A DNA stretch of 64,000 nt from Microbacterium oxydans (GCF_900095745.1 NZ_FMIR01000009.1:1-64000); one strand, 5' to 3'. Numbered from the stretch's first letter, positions 12,263-20,721 are shown. The notes: a model not told the origin generated them from the sequence alone. Numbers and translations: made by a program.

Positions 12263-13024
12263 ATGCCCACCGAACAGACCGCCTCCGCTCCTGCCCGAAC
12301 CGCCCTCCGCGCTCTCATCGCGATCGCCGGAAGCGTCCTCGTCGCCGTCGCCCTGACGATCATCTGGATCGCCCGGCTGAGCATCGATCGGGTGCTCTAC
12401 GTGAGCGGGCTCGGGGCAGCCGGTGAGCCGACGGCCGGGTGGTTCGAGCTCGCACTGCTCCTGCTCGTCGCCGGCGGATTCTCGGTCGCCTGGGCCGCGC
12501 GCGGCCTGCGTTCGACGGCGCCGTGGCTGAGCGTCGGGTCGCCGTCCCTTTCGGTGGCGATCGCCTCGTCGCTGTTCCTCGTCGCCTCGCAGGTGCCGTG
12601 CACGACCGGATGCCCCCTGCCGGTCGGCCCCACGTTCACCTGGCAGGATCTCGTGCACACGACGGTCGCCGTGCTCGCTTTCGCGCTCGCCGCGTTCGCG
12701 ATGCTGCAGGTGTCGTTCGTCAAAGACCGCCCGATGCTGCGGATCCTCTCGCTGGGCGCGGGCATCTCGACCGCGGTGATCGCCGCGGCCGGCGGCATCC
12801 TCTCGCTCCTGCAGTTCCGCACCGACATCGGCAGCATGCTCGAACTCGTCGCGACGACGATCGGGATGGGGTGGCTCGCGATCCTCGGCTTCGAGACGGC
12901 CGTCTCGCAGCGACCGCGTGCGGTGCGCAGGCAGACGTGGGAGCCGGTGCCGCGGGGGCGCGCCGTCGACCGGACCGCCGTGCGTCGCCCCGCCACGGGA
13001 GCGCTCGTCGCCGTCGCCGGCTGA
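12263..13024 (+). CDS. DUF998-like integral membrane protein
   Basis: 253-residue protein with about six hydrophobic helices: residues 17-37, 58-75, 90-106, 130-150, 162-180 and 190-210. A short extracytoplasmic loop contains two close cysteines (VPCTTGCPLP) and a proline, as seen in actinobacterial DUF998 proteins, possibly a disulfide. The C-terminal ~45 residues are basic and likely cytoplasmic. No enzymatic motif. It ends 35 bases before a histidine kinase on the same strand, so the three downstream genes may be cotranscribed with it. Confidence 0.65.
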   Translation: MPTEQTASAPARTALRALIAIAGSVLVAVALTIIWIARLSIDRVLYVSGLGAAGEPTAGWFELALLLLVAGGFSVAWAARGLRSTAPWLSVGSPSLSVAIASSLFLVASQVPCTTGCPLPVGPTFTWQDLVHTTVAVLAFALAAFAMLQVSFVKDRPMLRILSLGAGISTAVIAAAGGILSLLQFRTDIGSMLELVATTIGMGWLAILGFETAVSQRPRAVRRQTWEPVPRGRAVDRTAVRRPATGALVAVAG

Positions 13025-13059
13025 CGGAACGCGACGGGTGCGGTGCGTAGAGTCGTCCC

Positions 13060-14328
13060 ATGCGAGAGTCAGCACCCGCCGATGGCGAGCTCCGCGCGAT
13101 GAATCTGCCGCGGCCTCCCGGGGTGGTGCGGCGGTTCTGGAGCCGGCATCCCTGGCTCTTCGACGGGCTGCTCGCCTCCCTCTATCTCCTCCTCAGCACC
13201 TTCCTGGCGCTGGTCACCCCGCTGGCGTCGGGAGTCTGGGCGCCGGACGCGTCGATCATCGTCCCGCTCGTGCTCGGTGTGATCGCCGCCGCCGGACTGC
13301 TCCTGCGCCGCCAGCGGCCCTGGCTCACGTTCGCGGTGTTCGCCGTCGTCGCGGTCGTCGCCTTCGTGTCGGACACCCCGGCGGAGCCGTTCGGACTCGG
13401 CCTCGCGCTCTACGCCCTCTTCGTCTACCGGTCGAACCACAGCGGATGGATCGCGTTCGGAGTGACGGTGCTGGCCGGCGTCCTCGTCTTCCCGGCGCTG
13501 GACTGGGTGCGTCGCGGCGCACCGGAGAGCGCCTTCACCTCCGTGCCGGGGAGTCTGCTGTTCCTCGTCGTGATGCTGATCGCGGCGCTCCTCGGGGTGA
13601 CCGTGGGTGATCGACGCCGATACATCGGGGCGATCCTCGACCGCGCCAACCAGCTCGCGCGCGAACGCGACCAGCAGGCGCGTATCGCGACGCTGGCGGA
13701 GCGCGCCCGGATCACCCGCGAGATCCACGATGTCGTCGCGCACAGCGTCTCGGTCATGGTGTCGCTCGCCGACGGCGCGAGCGCCCTGGCCGAGAAGGAT
13801 CCGCAGCGGTCTCGCAGCGCCATCCAAGAGATCGGCGAGGTCGGTCGACAGTCGCTCGTCGAGATGCGGCAGCTGCTCGGTGCTCTCGGTGACGACGGCG
13901 GCGATGGCGAGGAGCAGAGTCCGCTGCGGCCGAACCCCGGCCTCAGCGAGCTCGCATCGCTCGTCGAGACGTTCCGCGCCGCCGGGCTGCCGGTGACGGT
14001 GCGGATGGAAGGGGCCGTGCCATCGTCGCCTGCCCTGCAGAACACGATCCACCGCATCGTGCAGGAAGCCCTCACGAACGCCCTCCGCTACGCGAAGGAA
14101 CCGCGGGAGGTTCTCGTGAACCTCGACTTACGCGCCGACCTGTTCGTCATCGAGATCACCGACGACGGGCGGCAGGGGCCACCGGCGGCGTCGGTCGGGT
14201 CGGGACGCGGCCTCGTCGGCATCCGCGAACGCGCCCGCCTCGCGGGGGGAACGGTGGAAGCGGGCCCCGTATCCGGCGGCGGCTGGCGAGTACGGGTGGA
14301 GATCCCCGAACAGGAGGAGAACTCATGA
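13060..14328 (+). CDS. Sensor histidine kinase (NarL-partner, DesK/LiaS type)
   Basis: 422-residue membrane kinase. Four to six hydrophobic segments fill residues 25-185, followed by a short coiled linker, the HisKA_3 phosphoacceptor helix with REIHDVVAHSVSVM (predicted phospho-His223) and a HATPase domain with IVQEALTNALRYA (N box), DDGRQGP and GRGLVGIRERARLAGG. The sensing part is all membrane-embedded with no large extracellular loop, typical of kinases sensing membrane state or antibiotics. The last four bases overlap the response regulator start. Confidence 0.92.
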   Translation: MRESAPADGELRAMNLPRPPGVVRRFWSRHPWLFDGLLASLYLLLSTFLALVTPLASGVWAPDASIIVPLVLGVIAAAGLLLRRQRPWLTFAVFAVVAVVAFVSDTPAEPFGLGLALYALFVYRSNHSGWIAFGVTVLAGVLVFPALDWVRRGAPESAFTSVPGSLLFLVVMLIAALLGVTVGDRRRYIGAILDRANQLARERDQQARIATLAERARITREIHDVVAHSVSVMVSLADGASALAEKDPQRSRSAIQEIGEVGRQSLVEMRQLLGALGDDGGDGEEQSPLRPNPGLSELASLVETFRAAGLPVTVRMEGAVPSSPALQNTIHRIVQEALTNALRYAKEPREVLVNLDLRADLFVIEITDDGRQGPPAASVGSGRGLVGIRERARLAGGTVEAGPVSGGGWRVRVEIPEQEENS

Positions 14329-14984
14329 GTGAAGAGCAGATTCGCGTGCTCCTCGTCGACGACCACGAATTGATCCGTCGCGGGATGCGGATGGTGCTCG
14401 ACGCCGAGGATGACATGCGCGTGGTCGGTGAGGCGGCGTCCGGCGCGGAAGCCGTGCACATGGCGGAAGATCTGCGGCCCGATGTGATCCTGATGGACAT
14501 CCGGATGCCGGAGATGGACGGCATCGAGGCGACCAGACGCATCGTCCGTGGGACGCCGTCGAGCCGCGTCCTGGTGCTGACGACGTTCGACCTCGACGAG
14601 TACGCGTTCGGGAGCCTCCGGGCGGGGGCGAGCGGATTCCTGCTGAAGAACACGCCTCCCGCGCAGCTGCTCGCCGCCATCCGTTCGATCGCGGCGGGTG
14701 ACGCCCTGGTCTCCCCGCGGGTCACCCGAGCGATGCTCGACCTGTTCGCCACCCGCCTGCCGCGGCAGACCGAGACGGTCGATCCGAGGTTGGACGTGCT
14801 GACCGAGCGTGAGCGGGAGGTGTTCCTCGCGATCGCGAAGGGCTTCAACAACACCGAGATCGGTGAGAGCCTCTTCGTCTCGGAGTCGACCGTGAAGACC
14901 CATGTCGGACGCATCCTTCAGAAGCTCGACCTCCGCGACCGGGTGCAGGCCGTGATCCTCGCCTACGAGGCCGGGCTGGTGTGA
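14325..14984 (+). CDS. NarL-family response regulator
   Basis: 219-residue receiver plus LuxR HTH. Predicted phospho-Asp58 lies in VILMDIRMPEMDG, the switch Thr in VLVLTTFD and the conserved Lys in GFLLKNTPP. HTH at about 150-212 (LTEREREVFLAIAKG ... STVKTHVGRILQKL). Coupled to the preceding kinase by ATGA. Target genes are not evident; the adjacent ABC-F gene is convergent, not downstream. Confidence 0.93.
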   Translation: MSEEQIRVLLVDDHELIRRGMRMVLDAEDDMRVVGEAASGAEAVHMAEDLRPDVILMDIRMPEMDGIEATRRIVRGTPSSRVLVLTTFDLDEYAFGSLRAGASGFLLKNTPPAQLLAAIRSIAAGDALVSPRVTRAMLDLFATRLPRQTETVDPRLDVLTEREREVFLAIAKGFNNTEIGESLFVSESTVKTHVGRILQKLDLRDRVQAVILAYEAGLV

Positions 14985-14987
14985 GGG

Positions 14988-15015
14988 GCCGGGCCGGGAC
15001 GGATCCCGGCCCGGC
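14988..15015. terminator. Bidirectional hairpin between convergent genes
   Basis: Perfect 12-bp arms at 14988-14999 and 15004-15015 around a CGGA loop, immediately after the response regulator stop and before the convergent ABC-F stop. No U-tract follows in either direction, as is common for actinobacterial stem-loop terminators. Confidence 0.65.
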
Positions 15016-15029
15016 ACCGATCGCCCCGG

Positions 15030-16721
15030 TCATGACCCCAGCGAGACCTCCTGCAGAGCCCTCCCGCCGTCGATCTCGAGCGTCAGATCGAGGTCGAGTC
15101 GGCGCAGGAACGCGTCGTCATGGCTGACGACGAGCACCGCTCCCCGATAGGAGCGCAGCGCCTCGACCAGTTGATCGACCGTGTCGACGTCGAGGTTGTT
15201 GGTCGGCTCGTCGAGCACCACGAGGTGCGGTGCGGGATCGGCGAGCAGCAGCTTCGCCAGCGCCACCCGGAAGCGCTCGCCGCCGGAGAGGGCGGACACG
15301 GGGCGCTCCGCCGTCGCGCCGCGGATCAGGAACCGGGCGAGCCGGTTGCGCAGCTCCTTCTCGGGAACCTGGGGCGCCGCGGCCGCGATGTTCTCGAACA
15401 CCGACCGCTCCTCGTCGAGGCCGTCGACCCGCTGCGGCAGGTAGCCGATCAGGTCGGTGTGGGCCTCGATGTGCAGGGTCGGCCGTTGATTACTCCTCAA
15501 TTCTTCGGCTGAATCGGCCGAAGAGCCCTGTTCCGGGCCGTCGGCCGTCGTTTCTGAGGAGTTGTGAACACCACCCGCGACCAACCGCTCCAGCAGCGTC
15601 GTCTTGCCGGCGCCGTTCCGGCCGATCAGGGCCACACGCTCCGGACCCTGGATCACCCAGGCTCGCTCCTCGTCTCCGATCGTCGCGATCCGGCGGCTCC
15701 GGGACACCTGCGGATCGGGCAGCTCGATCTTCATCGACGAGTCTGAGCGCACGCGGCGCCCGGCCTCCTCGCGAGCGTTGTGTGCGGCCTCCTCCTTGGC
15801 GCCGACCTCGGTGCGGAGCCGGCCCGCCGACACCTCGGCCGCCATCTTGCGGCCGTGCGCGATGATCTTCGGTACCCGCTTCTCGATCTCGGCCTTCTTC
15901 GCCGTGCGGGCGCGGTGCGCGAGTTTGACCTCGGCTTCGATCCGCTGGCGCTTCTCCTTGCGGAGCACCTGTGCGGCGGTAACCTCGGCCTGCTTCGCAG
16001 CATCCTGCTCGGCATCCAGCCAGCTACGCCACTCGGAGTACGGACCGCCGAACACGCTCAGCGTCTGGGCGTAGAGCTCGGCGGTGTCGTCCATCAGCTC
16101 CAGCAGCGACAGGTCGTGGCTGACGACGATGAGCGTGCCCTTCCAGGCGCGCACCATCGCCGCGAGCTTCGCCCTGGCGTCGCGGTCGAGGTTGTTGGTC
16201 GGCTCGTCGAGGAGCGTGATCGGCGCACGACGCAGGCGGATGCCGGCGATCGCCACGAGCACGGCCTCCCCTCCGGAGAGCTCGCCGACGCGGCGGTCGA
16301 GGAACTCCGGAGCGAGGCCGGCTTCGGCGAGCGCCGCCTCGGCCCGCGCCTCGATGTCCCAGTCGTCGCCGACCGCGTCGAAGTGGGCGGGGTCGACGTC
16401 GCCGGCGCTGATCGCCCGCACGGCGTCGAGTGCCCCGGACACGCCGAGGAGCTCGGCGACCCGGCGGTTGACGTCGAGGGTCAGCTGCTGCGGGAGGTAC
16501 GCGACCTCGCCGGACGCCGTGACGACGCCCGACGTCGGTTCGAGCTCGCCGGCCATCAGGCGCAGCAACGTGGACTTGCCGGCGCCGTTGCGTCCGACGA
16601 GGCCGGTGCGTCCGGACCCTAAGGCACCGGACACGCCGTCGAGCGCGACCGACCCGTCGGGCCAGGTGAAGGTGAGCCGGTCGAGGATGACCGACGCGTG
16701 AAGAGTGGTGGGTTGTGACAT
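15030..16721 (-). CDS. ABC-F family ATPase (ribosome-associated type)
   Basis: 563-residue soluble protein with two ABC ATPase domains and no membrane part: translation factor or antibiotic-resistance ABC-F. NBD1: Walker A GRNGAGKS near residue 43, signature LSGGEAVL, Walker B LLDEPTNNLD. A charged coiled linker with many Arg/Lys follows (about residues 230-320). NBD2: GRNGAGKT, LSGGERFR, VLDEPTNNLD. Between Walker A and the Q-loop of NBD2 a ~30-residue Ser/Glu/Ala-rich segment is encoded by a palindromic repeat (15492-15562). Start at 16721 has AGGAGA upstream; the leader hairpin may gate translation. Confidence 0.92.
   Translation of the reverse strand: MSQPTTLHASVILDRLTFTWPDGSVALDGVSGALGSGRTGLVGRNGAGKSTLLRLMAGELEPTSGVVTASGEVAYLPQQLTLDVNRRVAELLGVSGALDAVRAISAGDVDPAHFDAVGDDWDIEARAEAALAEAGLAPEFLDRRVGELSGGEAVLVAIAGIRLRRAPITLLDEPTNNLDRDARAKLAAMVRAWKGTLIVVSHDLSLLELMDDTAELYAQTLSVFGGPYSEWRSWLDAEQDAAKQAEVTAAQVLRKEKRQRIEAEVKLAHRARTAKKAEIEKRVPKIIAHGRKMAAEVSAGRLRTEVGAKEEAAHNAREEAGRRVRSDSSMKIELPDPQVSRSRRIATIGDEERAWVIQGPERVALIGRNGAGKTTLLERLVAGGVHNSSETTADGPEQGSSADSAEELRSNQRPTLHIEAHTDLIGYLPQRVDGLDEERSVFENIAAAAPQVPEKELRNRLARFLIRGATAERPVSALSGGERFRVALAKLLLADPAPHLVVLDEPTNNLDVDTVDQLVEALRSYRGAVLVVSHDDAFLRRLDLDLTLEIDGGRALQEVSLGS
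15492..15562. repeat. Palindromic repeat element inserted in frame in the ABC-F gene
   Basis: Outer arms ACTCCTCA (15492-15499) and TGAGGAGT (15555-15562) enclose an 8-bp hairpin TCTTCGGC/GCCGAAGA (15502-15509/15517-15524) and a smaller GCCC/GGGC hairpin (15525-15538). The stretch has more T and A than its neighbours and encodes low-complexity sequence absent from typical ABC-F proteins. It looks like a short mobile palindromic (REP/MITE-like) element that kept the frame open. Confidence 0.55.
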
Positions 16722-16723
16722 GA

Positions 16724-16757
16724 GTGTCTCCTGTCGAGTGCGAGGGTGCACTGACAC
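16724..16757 (-). promoter_or_regulatory. Leader hairpin around the ABC-F ribosome binding site
   Basis: On the leftward transcript GTGTC-AGTGC (16757-16748) can pair with GCACT (16741-16737) and, after an 8-nt bulge that carries AGGA of the ribosome site, with GACAC (16728-16724). An alternative GTG at 16757 is in frame. ABC-F resistance genes are often attenuated in their leaders; this is a candidate for such control. The rest of the 245-bp gap up to 16967 shows only the terminator below. Confidence 0.35.
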
Positions 16758-16937
16758 CGAGCCCCGGCCGGGCGTGAACGCGTCACGGATGCGGAGGGGA
16801 GGGTCTGCCGTGGAGTCGGCGATCGTCGGTTCAGCGCGCGGAAAGAGGAGCGCGGAGGCGACGGATCAGATCAAAGGACTTCCAGACACGGCGGACAGGA
16901 CTCCCCGACGATACCCGGGCGTGTCAGAGTTTCGCAA

Positions 16938-16960
16938 CCCCGGGCGTGTCGCGCCCGGGG
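16938..16960 (-). terminator. Stem-loop terminator of siderophore locus A permease operon
   Basis: CCCCGGGCG / CGCCCGGGG arms (9 bp) with a 5-nt loop, located just downstream of the ATPase stop at 16968 in the direction of transcription. Only two T residues follow. Confidence 0.6.
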
Positions 16961-16967
16961 CCAGGAC

Positions 16968-17741
16968 TCAGCGACCGGGCAGCACGACGGGAGCGCCGGT
17001 GTCCGGGTCGGCGATCACGCGCGCCTTCAGGTCGAACAGCTCGGTGAGCAGCCGTGCATCGACGATGTCCCGCGGTGCGCCCTCGGCGACGATGCGCCCA
17101 TCCTTCATCGCGATCAGGTGCGAGGCGTAGCGGGCGGCCTGATTAATGTCGTGCAGCACCACGACGACCGTGCGCCCCTCCTGGTGCAGCCGGGTGACGA
17201 GTTCGAGCACCTCGATCTGATGCCCGATGTCGAGGAACGTCGTCGGCTCGTCCAGCAGCAGGATAGGGGTTTCCTGGGCGAGCGCCATCGCGATCCACGC
17301 GCGCTGGCGCTGTCCACCGGAGAGCTCGTCGACGTTGCGCTCGGCGAGGTCGGTGACGTTCGTCGCCGCCATGGCCTCCGCGACCGCCCGCTCGTCTTCG
17401 GCCGACCAACTCGAGAGCACGCTCTGATGCGGGTAGCGGCCGCGTCCGACGAGGTCGGCGACCGTGATGCCCTCGGGGGCGAGCGGGCTCTGCGGCAGCA
17501 GCCCCATCCGCCGCGCCACCTCCTTGGTCGACAGGCGGGTGATGTCGCCGCCGTCCAGGAGTACGCGGCCTCCGGTGGCGGGGAGCAGTCGGGCGAGTGC
17601 GCGCAGCAGCGTCGACTTGCCGCAGGCGTTCGGCCCGACGATCACGGTGAGCTCGCCGTCGGGGATCCGCACGTCGAGTCCGTCGAGCACCCCTCGTCCG
17701 CCGTAGCCGGCGCGCAGTTCCTCGGTCGCGAGTCGTGTCAT
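16968..17741 (-). CDS. Iron-siderophore ABC transporter ATP-binding protein (FecE/FepC type), locus A
   Basis: 257-residue cytoplasmic ATPase that energises the two FecCD permeases encoded upstream. Walker A GPNACGKST near residue 37, Q-loop LLPQSPLAPEGITV, the family-typical GRGRYPHQS, signature LSGGQRQRAWIAMALAQ, Walker B ILLLDEPTTFLD and H-loop VVVLHDINQAARY are all intact. Start at 17741 follows GGAGGACG and overlaps the preceding permease stop (ATGA). Confidence 0.95.
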   Translation of the reverse strand: MTRLATEELRAGYGGRGVLDGLDVRIPDGELTVIVGPNACGKSTLLRALARLLPATGGRVLLDGGDITRLSTKEVARRMGLLPQSPLAPEGITVADLVGRGRYPHQSVLSSWSAEDERAVAEAMAATNVTDLAERNVDELSGGQRQRAWIAMALAQETPILLLDEPTTFLDIGHQIEVLELVTRLHQEGRTVVVVLHDINQAARYASHLIAMKDGRIVAEGAPRDIVDARLLTELFDLKARVIADPDTGAPVVLPGR

Positions 17742-18787
17742 CGTCGTCCTCCTCCGGTGAAGCGCCTGCTCTCGCGCATGAGCAGCACGAGCAGATAGAG
17801 GCCGCCGATGCAGATCGTCACCGCGCCGGTCGGCAGGGTCACGTCGGGGATCGCATGCTGGGCGATCATGTCCGCGACCAGCAGCAGCACCGACCCGGTC
17901 AGTGCGGCCCCGACGAGGTCGACCGAGGTGCCGCGCCCGGTCAGCCGCTGCCCGATCTGCGGGGCGGCCAGGGCCACGAACGCGATCGGCCCGGCGGCGG
18001 CGGTCACCGCGGCGATCGCGGCGACGCCGAGCAGCATGAGCATGCCGCGAGTGCGTTCCAGCGGGATGCCGAGCATGGCCGCGGCGTCGTCGCCCAGCTC
18101 GAGCCGCCGCATCCGGCGCTGAGCGGCCGGGGCGCACAGCAGCACCGCGGCGATCGCGATCGCCGCGAATCCGAGAGTGGTCCAGTCGACCGCCGCGAGG
18201 GATCCCGCGCCCCAGACGGCCGCACGCAGCGCGAGGTCGACGTCGGCCCTGGTGCTGAACCACGTGTTCAGGGACTGCAGGAGCGCGCCCATCGCGATGC
18301 CGACGATGATGAGTCGGAACCCCTGCATGCCGCGGCGGAACGCCAGCAGGTAGACGATCGTCGCGGTCAGCACGCCGCCGATCAGCGCCCCGGCGGCGTA
18401 GGCGGCATAGCCGGTCGCGCCGGTCAGCATCATCAGGATCACGCCCGAGTACGAGCCGGTGCTGAAGCCGATCACATCCGGGCTGCCCAGGGGGTTGCGG
18501 GTGAGGGACTGGAAGATGCTGCCCGAGATGCCCAGCGCCGCGCCGAACAGCAGCGCCGCGACCACCCGGGGCGCCCGCCACTCGATGACGACCTTGCGTA
18601 CCGCACCTTCGGACTGTCCGAGGAAGGCGCCGATCACCTCACCGGCGCTGACTCCGTAGCTGCCGAGCGTCATCGCCCAGACCGCGAGGCCGAAAGCGAG
18701 GGCGGTGAGAGCCGCGCAGACCAGCAGCATCCGGCGGGTGGTGCGCACCGAGAGCGGGCCGGCGCGCAGGACGAGGGTCACGCTCAC
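17738..18787 (-). CDS. Iron-siderophore ABC transporter permease (FecCD family), locus A second subunit
   Basis: 349-residue inner-membrane permease with about nine to ten hydrophobic helices and the FecCD landmarks RAPRVVAALLFGAALGISGSIFQSLTRNPLGSPDVIGF and GPIAFVALAAPQIGQRL (shown here in part). Forms a heterodimer with the product of the next gene upstream. The GTG start at 18787 creates a GTGA overlap with that gene; the long open frame extending further upstream is read-through in the other permease gene. Confidence 0.93.
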   Translation of the reverse strand: MSVTLVLRAGPLSVRTTRRMLLVCAALTALAFGLAVWAMTLGSYGVSAGEVIGAFLGQSEGAVRKVVIEWRAPRVVAALLFGAALGISGSIFQSLTRNPLGSPDVIGFSTGSYSGVILMMLTGATGYAAYAAGALIGGVLTATIVYLLAFRRGMQGFRLIIVGIAMGALLQSLNTWFSTRADVDLALRAAVWGAGSLAAVDWTTLGFAAIAIAAVLLCAPAAQRRMRRLELGDDAAAMLGIPLERTRGMLMLLGVAAIAAVTAAAGPIAFVALAAPQIGQRLTGRGTSVDLVGAALTGSVLLLVADMIAQHAIPDVTLPTGAVTICIGGLYLLVLLMRESRRFTGGGRR

Positions 18788-19833
18788 AGGGCCTTCGCCT
18801 TCCCGCCGCGGACGAGCGCGATGAGCACCGGTGCGCCGATCAGCGGCAGCATCACGCCGACCTGCAGCTCGGCGGGGATCACGAGGATCCGGCCGAGGAT
18901 GTCGGCGCCGAGCACCAGGGCGGGTGCGAGCACGGCGGAGTACAGCGTGATCCAGATCCAGTCGGGTCCGGTGATCCAGCGCACGGCGTGGGGGACGACC
19001 AGTCCGACGAACACCAGGGGTCCGACGGCCGCCGTCGCCGCACCGCACAGGAGCGCGACGGCCAGGATGATCGCGACCCGGGTGACGCCGAGCCACACAC
19101 CGACGGCCCGCGCGGTGTCTTCACCGAGCGCGAGGGCGTTCAGCGGACGCACGCAGAACGCCGCGATCAGGAGTCCGACGGCGATGGGCACGAGAACCGC
19201 GTCGATCGTGCCGCTCGGGCGATCGGCGAGCGTGCCCGCACCCCAGAAGCGCATCCGGTCGAACGTCTCCGTGTCGATGAGGGCGAGCGTGTGCGAGAAC
19301 CCGGTGAGCACGGCCGCGAACGCCACACCGACCAGGGTCAGGCGCACCGGAGACCCCGCACCACGACCGGCGCCGGCGGCGAGGTACACGAGAGCGGATG
19401 CCGCGATGGCGCCGACGAACGCGAACGGCAGGTACTGGTCGATCCGGGTGATCCCGAGGAAGGCCACCGCGAGCGTGACCGCGAAGCCCGCCCCGGCGTT
19501 CACCCCGAGGATGCCGGGGTCGGCGAGCGGGTTCCGGGTGAGAGCCTGGATGAGCGCCCCCGAGACTCCGAGCGCGGCGCCCACGAGGAGGCCGAGCACC
19601 GTGCGGTCGACGCGGGCGCTGGTGACCGTGACCTGGCTCACCGATCCGTCCGGGGCCACGAACGCCTGCCAGACCACGTCGAGCGGCAGTGCGGCCGATC
19701 CCACGACCACGCTCAGCACGCACAGCGCGGCGAGGAGCAGCAGCGAGACGCCGAGTCCGAACACCCGGCGCCGAGTGCGGGTCTGCCGAACGCTGGCTCC
19801 GGTGGCCGGCGCGGTGCGCGTGGCGGTGGTCAT
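18784..19833 (-). CDS. Iron-siderophore ABC transporter permease (FecCD family), locus A first subunit
   Basis: 349-residue permease, first gene of the three-gene leftward operon. After a charged N-terminus (about 25 residues) come hydrophobic helices with GAALGVSGALIQALTRNPLADPGILG-type and GPLVFVGLVVPHAVRW motifs of the FecCD family. GAGGAG lies just upstream of the ATG. The 55 bases between it and the AraC gene contain no clear terminator, so read-through from the regulator gene is possible. Confidence 0.93.
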   Translation of the reverse strand: MTTATRTAPATGASVRQTRTRRRVFGLGVSLLLLAALCVLSVVVGSAALPLDVVWQAFVAPDGSVSQVTVTSARVDRTVLGLLVGAALGVSGALIQALTRNPLADPGILGVNAGAGFAVTLAVAFLGITRIDQYLPFAFVGAIAASALVYLAAGAGRGAGSPVRLTLVGVAFAAVLTGFSHTLALIDTETFDRMRFWGAGTLADRPSGTIDAVLVPIAVGLLIAAFCVRPLNALALGEDTARAVGVWLGVTRVAIILAVALLCGAATAAVGPLVFVGLVVPHAVRWITGPDWIWITLYSAVLAPALVLGADILGRILVIPAELQVGVMLPLIGAPVLIALVRGGKAKAL

Positions 19834-19888
19834 GGGGCTCCTCTGAACGCCGAAACGCTAACAGCTTCCGGCGGTCGCGCCGTGCGGT

Positions 19889-20632
19889 TCAGGCGTCGGC
19901 GAGGGCGCCGCGGGCATCGGTGGTGAGGCGGTCGGCGGGGATCCCGGTCTCTCGGCTGAGGGCCTTCACGAGGCCCGCCCTCGTGCGGAAGCCCGAGAGA
20001 CGTGCCGCCGCGGTCAGATCGCCGCCCCCGACCAGGTGCGCGACGGCGGCGTTCATGCGAGCCCGACCCCGCCAGCGCGAGAACGACCAGCCCGTCTCGG
20101 TGACGAAGATGCGCTGCACCTGGCGCGCGCTCATCCGATGGCGCGCCGACAGCTCATCGAGGGGGAGCGGCAGGCGCAGAGCATCCTTCGCGAGGCGTCT
20201 GGCGGCCGGATGCTCGGGGTACACGACCGGGAAGTAGGGGCGCGACACGGTCTCCAGCACGCGGGCGATCGCCCGGCGAAACGGCAGGATCTGCTCGTCT
20301 GTGCTGGGCGCTGCGACGAGCGCGGTGGTCATGACGTCGACGAGCGCGGGGACGACGCCGAGCACACGGACGCGCGTCGAGGGCGCTGCGGCGTCCTCGA
20401 GGATCGGCCCCAGCACCGTCCCGCCCTCGCGGACGCGGACCGCGTGCGGGACGTGCGGCTGCAGCCAGGCGGCCTCGTGCCGGCCGAGTGGGATGTCGAC
20501 GCCGTCGACGGTCAGCACGGCCGAGCCGGTCACGACGTAGACGACGTGCGGCTCGTCGTGCTCGTGGGTGTCGTGTCCGAGGAAGCGGATCGAGTTCTCC
20601 GGGACGGTGCCGGCGAGAGCGGTGGATCGCAC
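19889..20632 (-). CDS. AraC-family transcriptional regulator of siderophore locus A
   Basis: 247-residue regulator: N-terminal cupin-like ligand domain (HDTHEHDEPHVVYVVTGS and PLGRHEAAWLQPHVPHAVRV, two His clusters) and a C-terminal AraC HTH pair (LDELSARHRMSARQVQRIF ... DLTAAARLSGFRTRAGLVKAL). The GTG at 20632 is preferred because GGAGGGG lies seven bases upstream; ATGs 27 and 48 bases further upstream would read into the direct repeats of its probable operator. Likely an activator that responds to a ferric siderophore, as for other AraC regulators in iron loci (inference). Confidence 0.88.
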   Translation of the reverse strand: MRSTALAGTVPENSIRFLGHDTHEHDEPHVVYVVTGSAVLTVDGVDIPLGRHEAAWLQPHVPHAVRVREGGTVLGPILEDAAAPSTRVRVLGVVPALVDVMTTALVAAPSTDEQILPFRRAIARVLETVSRPYFPVVYPEHPAARRLAKDALRLPLPLDELSARHRMSARQVQRIFVTETGWSFSRWRGRARMNAAVAHLVGGGDLTAAARLSGFRTRAGLVKALSRETGIPADRLTTDARGALADA

Positions 20633-20651
20633 GCTGTTCCCCTCCGAGACA

Positions 20652-20685
20652 TGTCGCATCCGTCCGTGTCGATGTCGCATGCGTC
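20652..20685. promoter_or_regulatory. AraC operator candidate: TGTCGCATNCGTC direct repeats, 21-bp period
   Basis: TGTCGCATCCGTC at 20652-20664 and TGTCGCATGCGTC at 20673-20685 start exactly 21 bp apart (two helical turns), between the divergent AraC and binding-protein genes and 17 bp from the iron box. Tandem half-sites on one face of the helix are the usual AraC-family target. The same TGTCGC repeats with 21-bp period occur at locus B. Confidence 0.6.
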
Positions 20686-20702
20686 ACGATTCGACCGGTT
20701 AG

Positions 20703-20721
20703 TGAGAATAGCCTTACCTTA
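20703..20721. promoter_or_regulatory. DtxR/IdeR-type iron box, locus A
   Basis: The 19-mer TGAGAATAGCCTTACCTTA (reverse complement begins TAAGGTAAGGCTA) matches the DtxR/IdeR consensus TWAGGTWAGSCTWACCTWA at 16 of 19 positions, 65 bases upstream of the binding-protein ATG. Fe-loaded repressor binding here would shut the locus when iron is ample. Confidence 0.75.

Noticed and set aside
17735..19846. A 703-codon open frame antisense to the locus A permeases
   Set aside because: Low-complexity shadow translation; the opposite strand has complete FecCD and FecE motifs.
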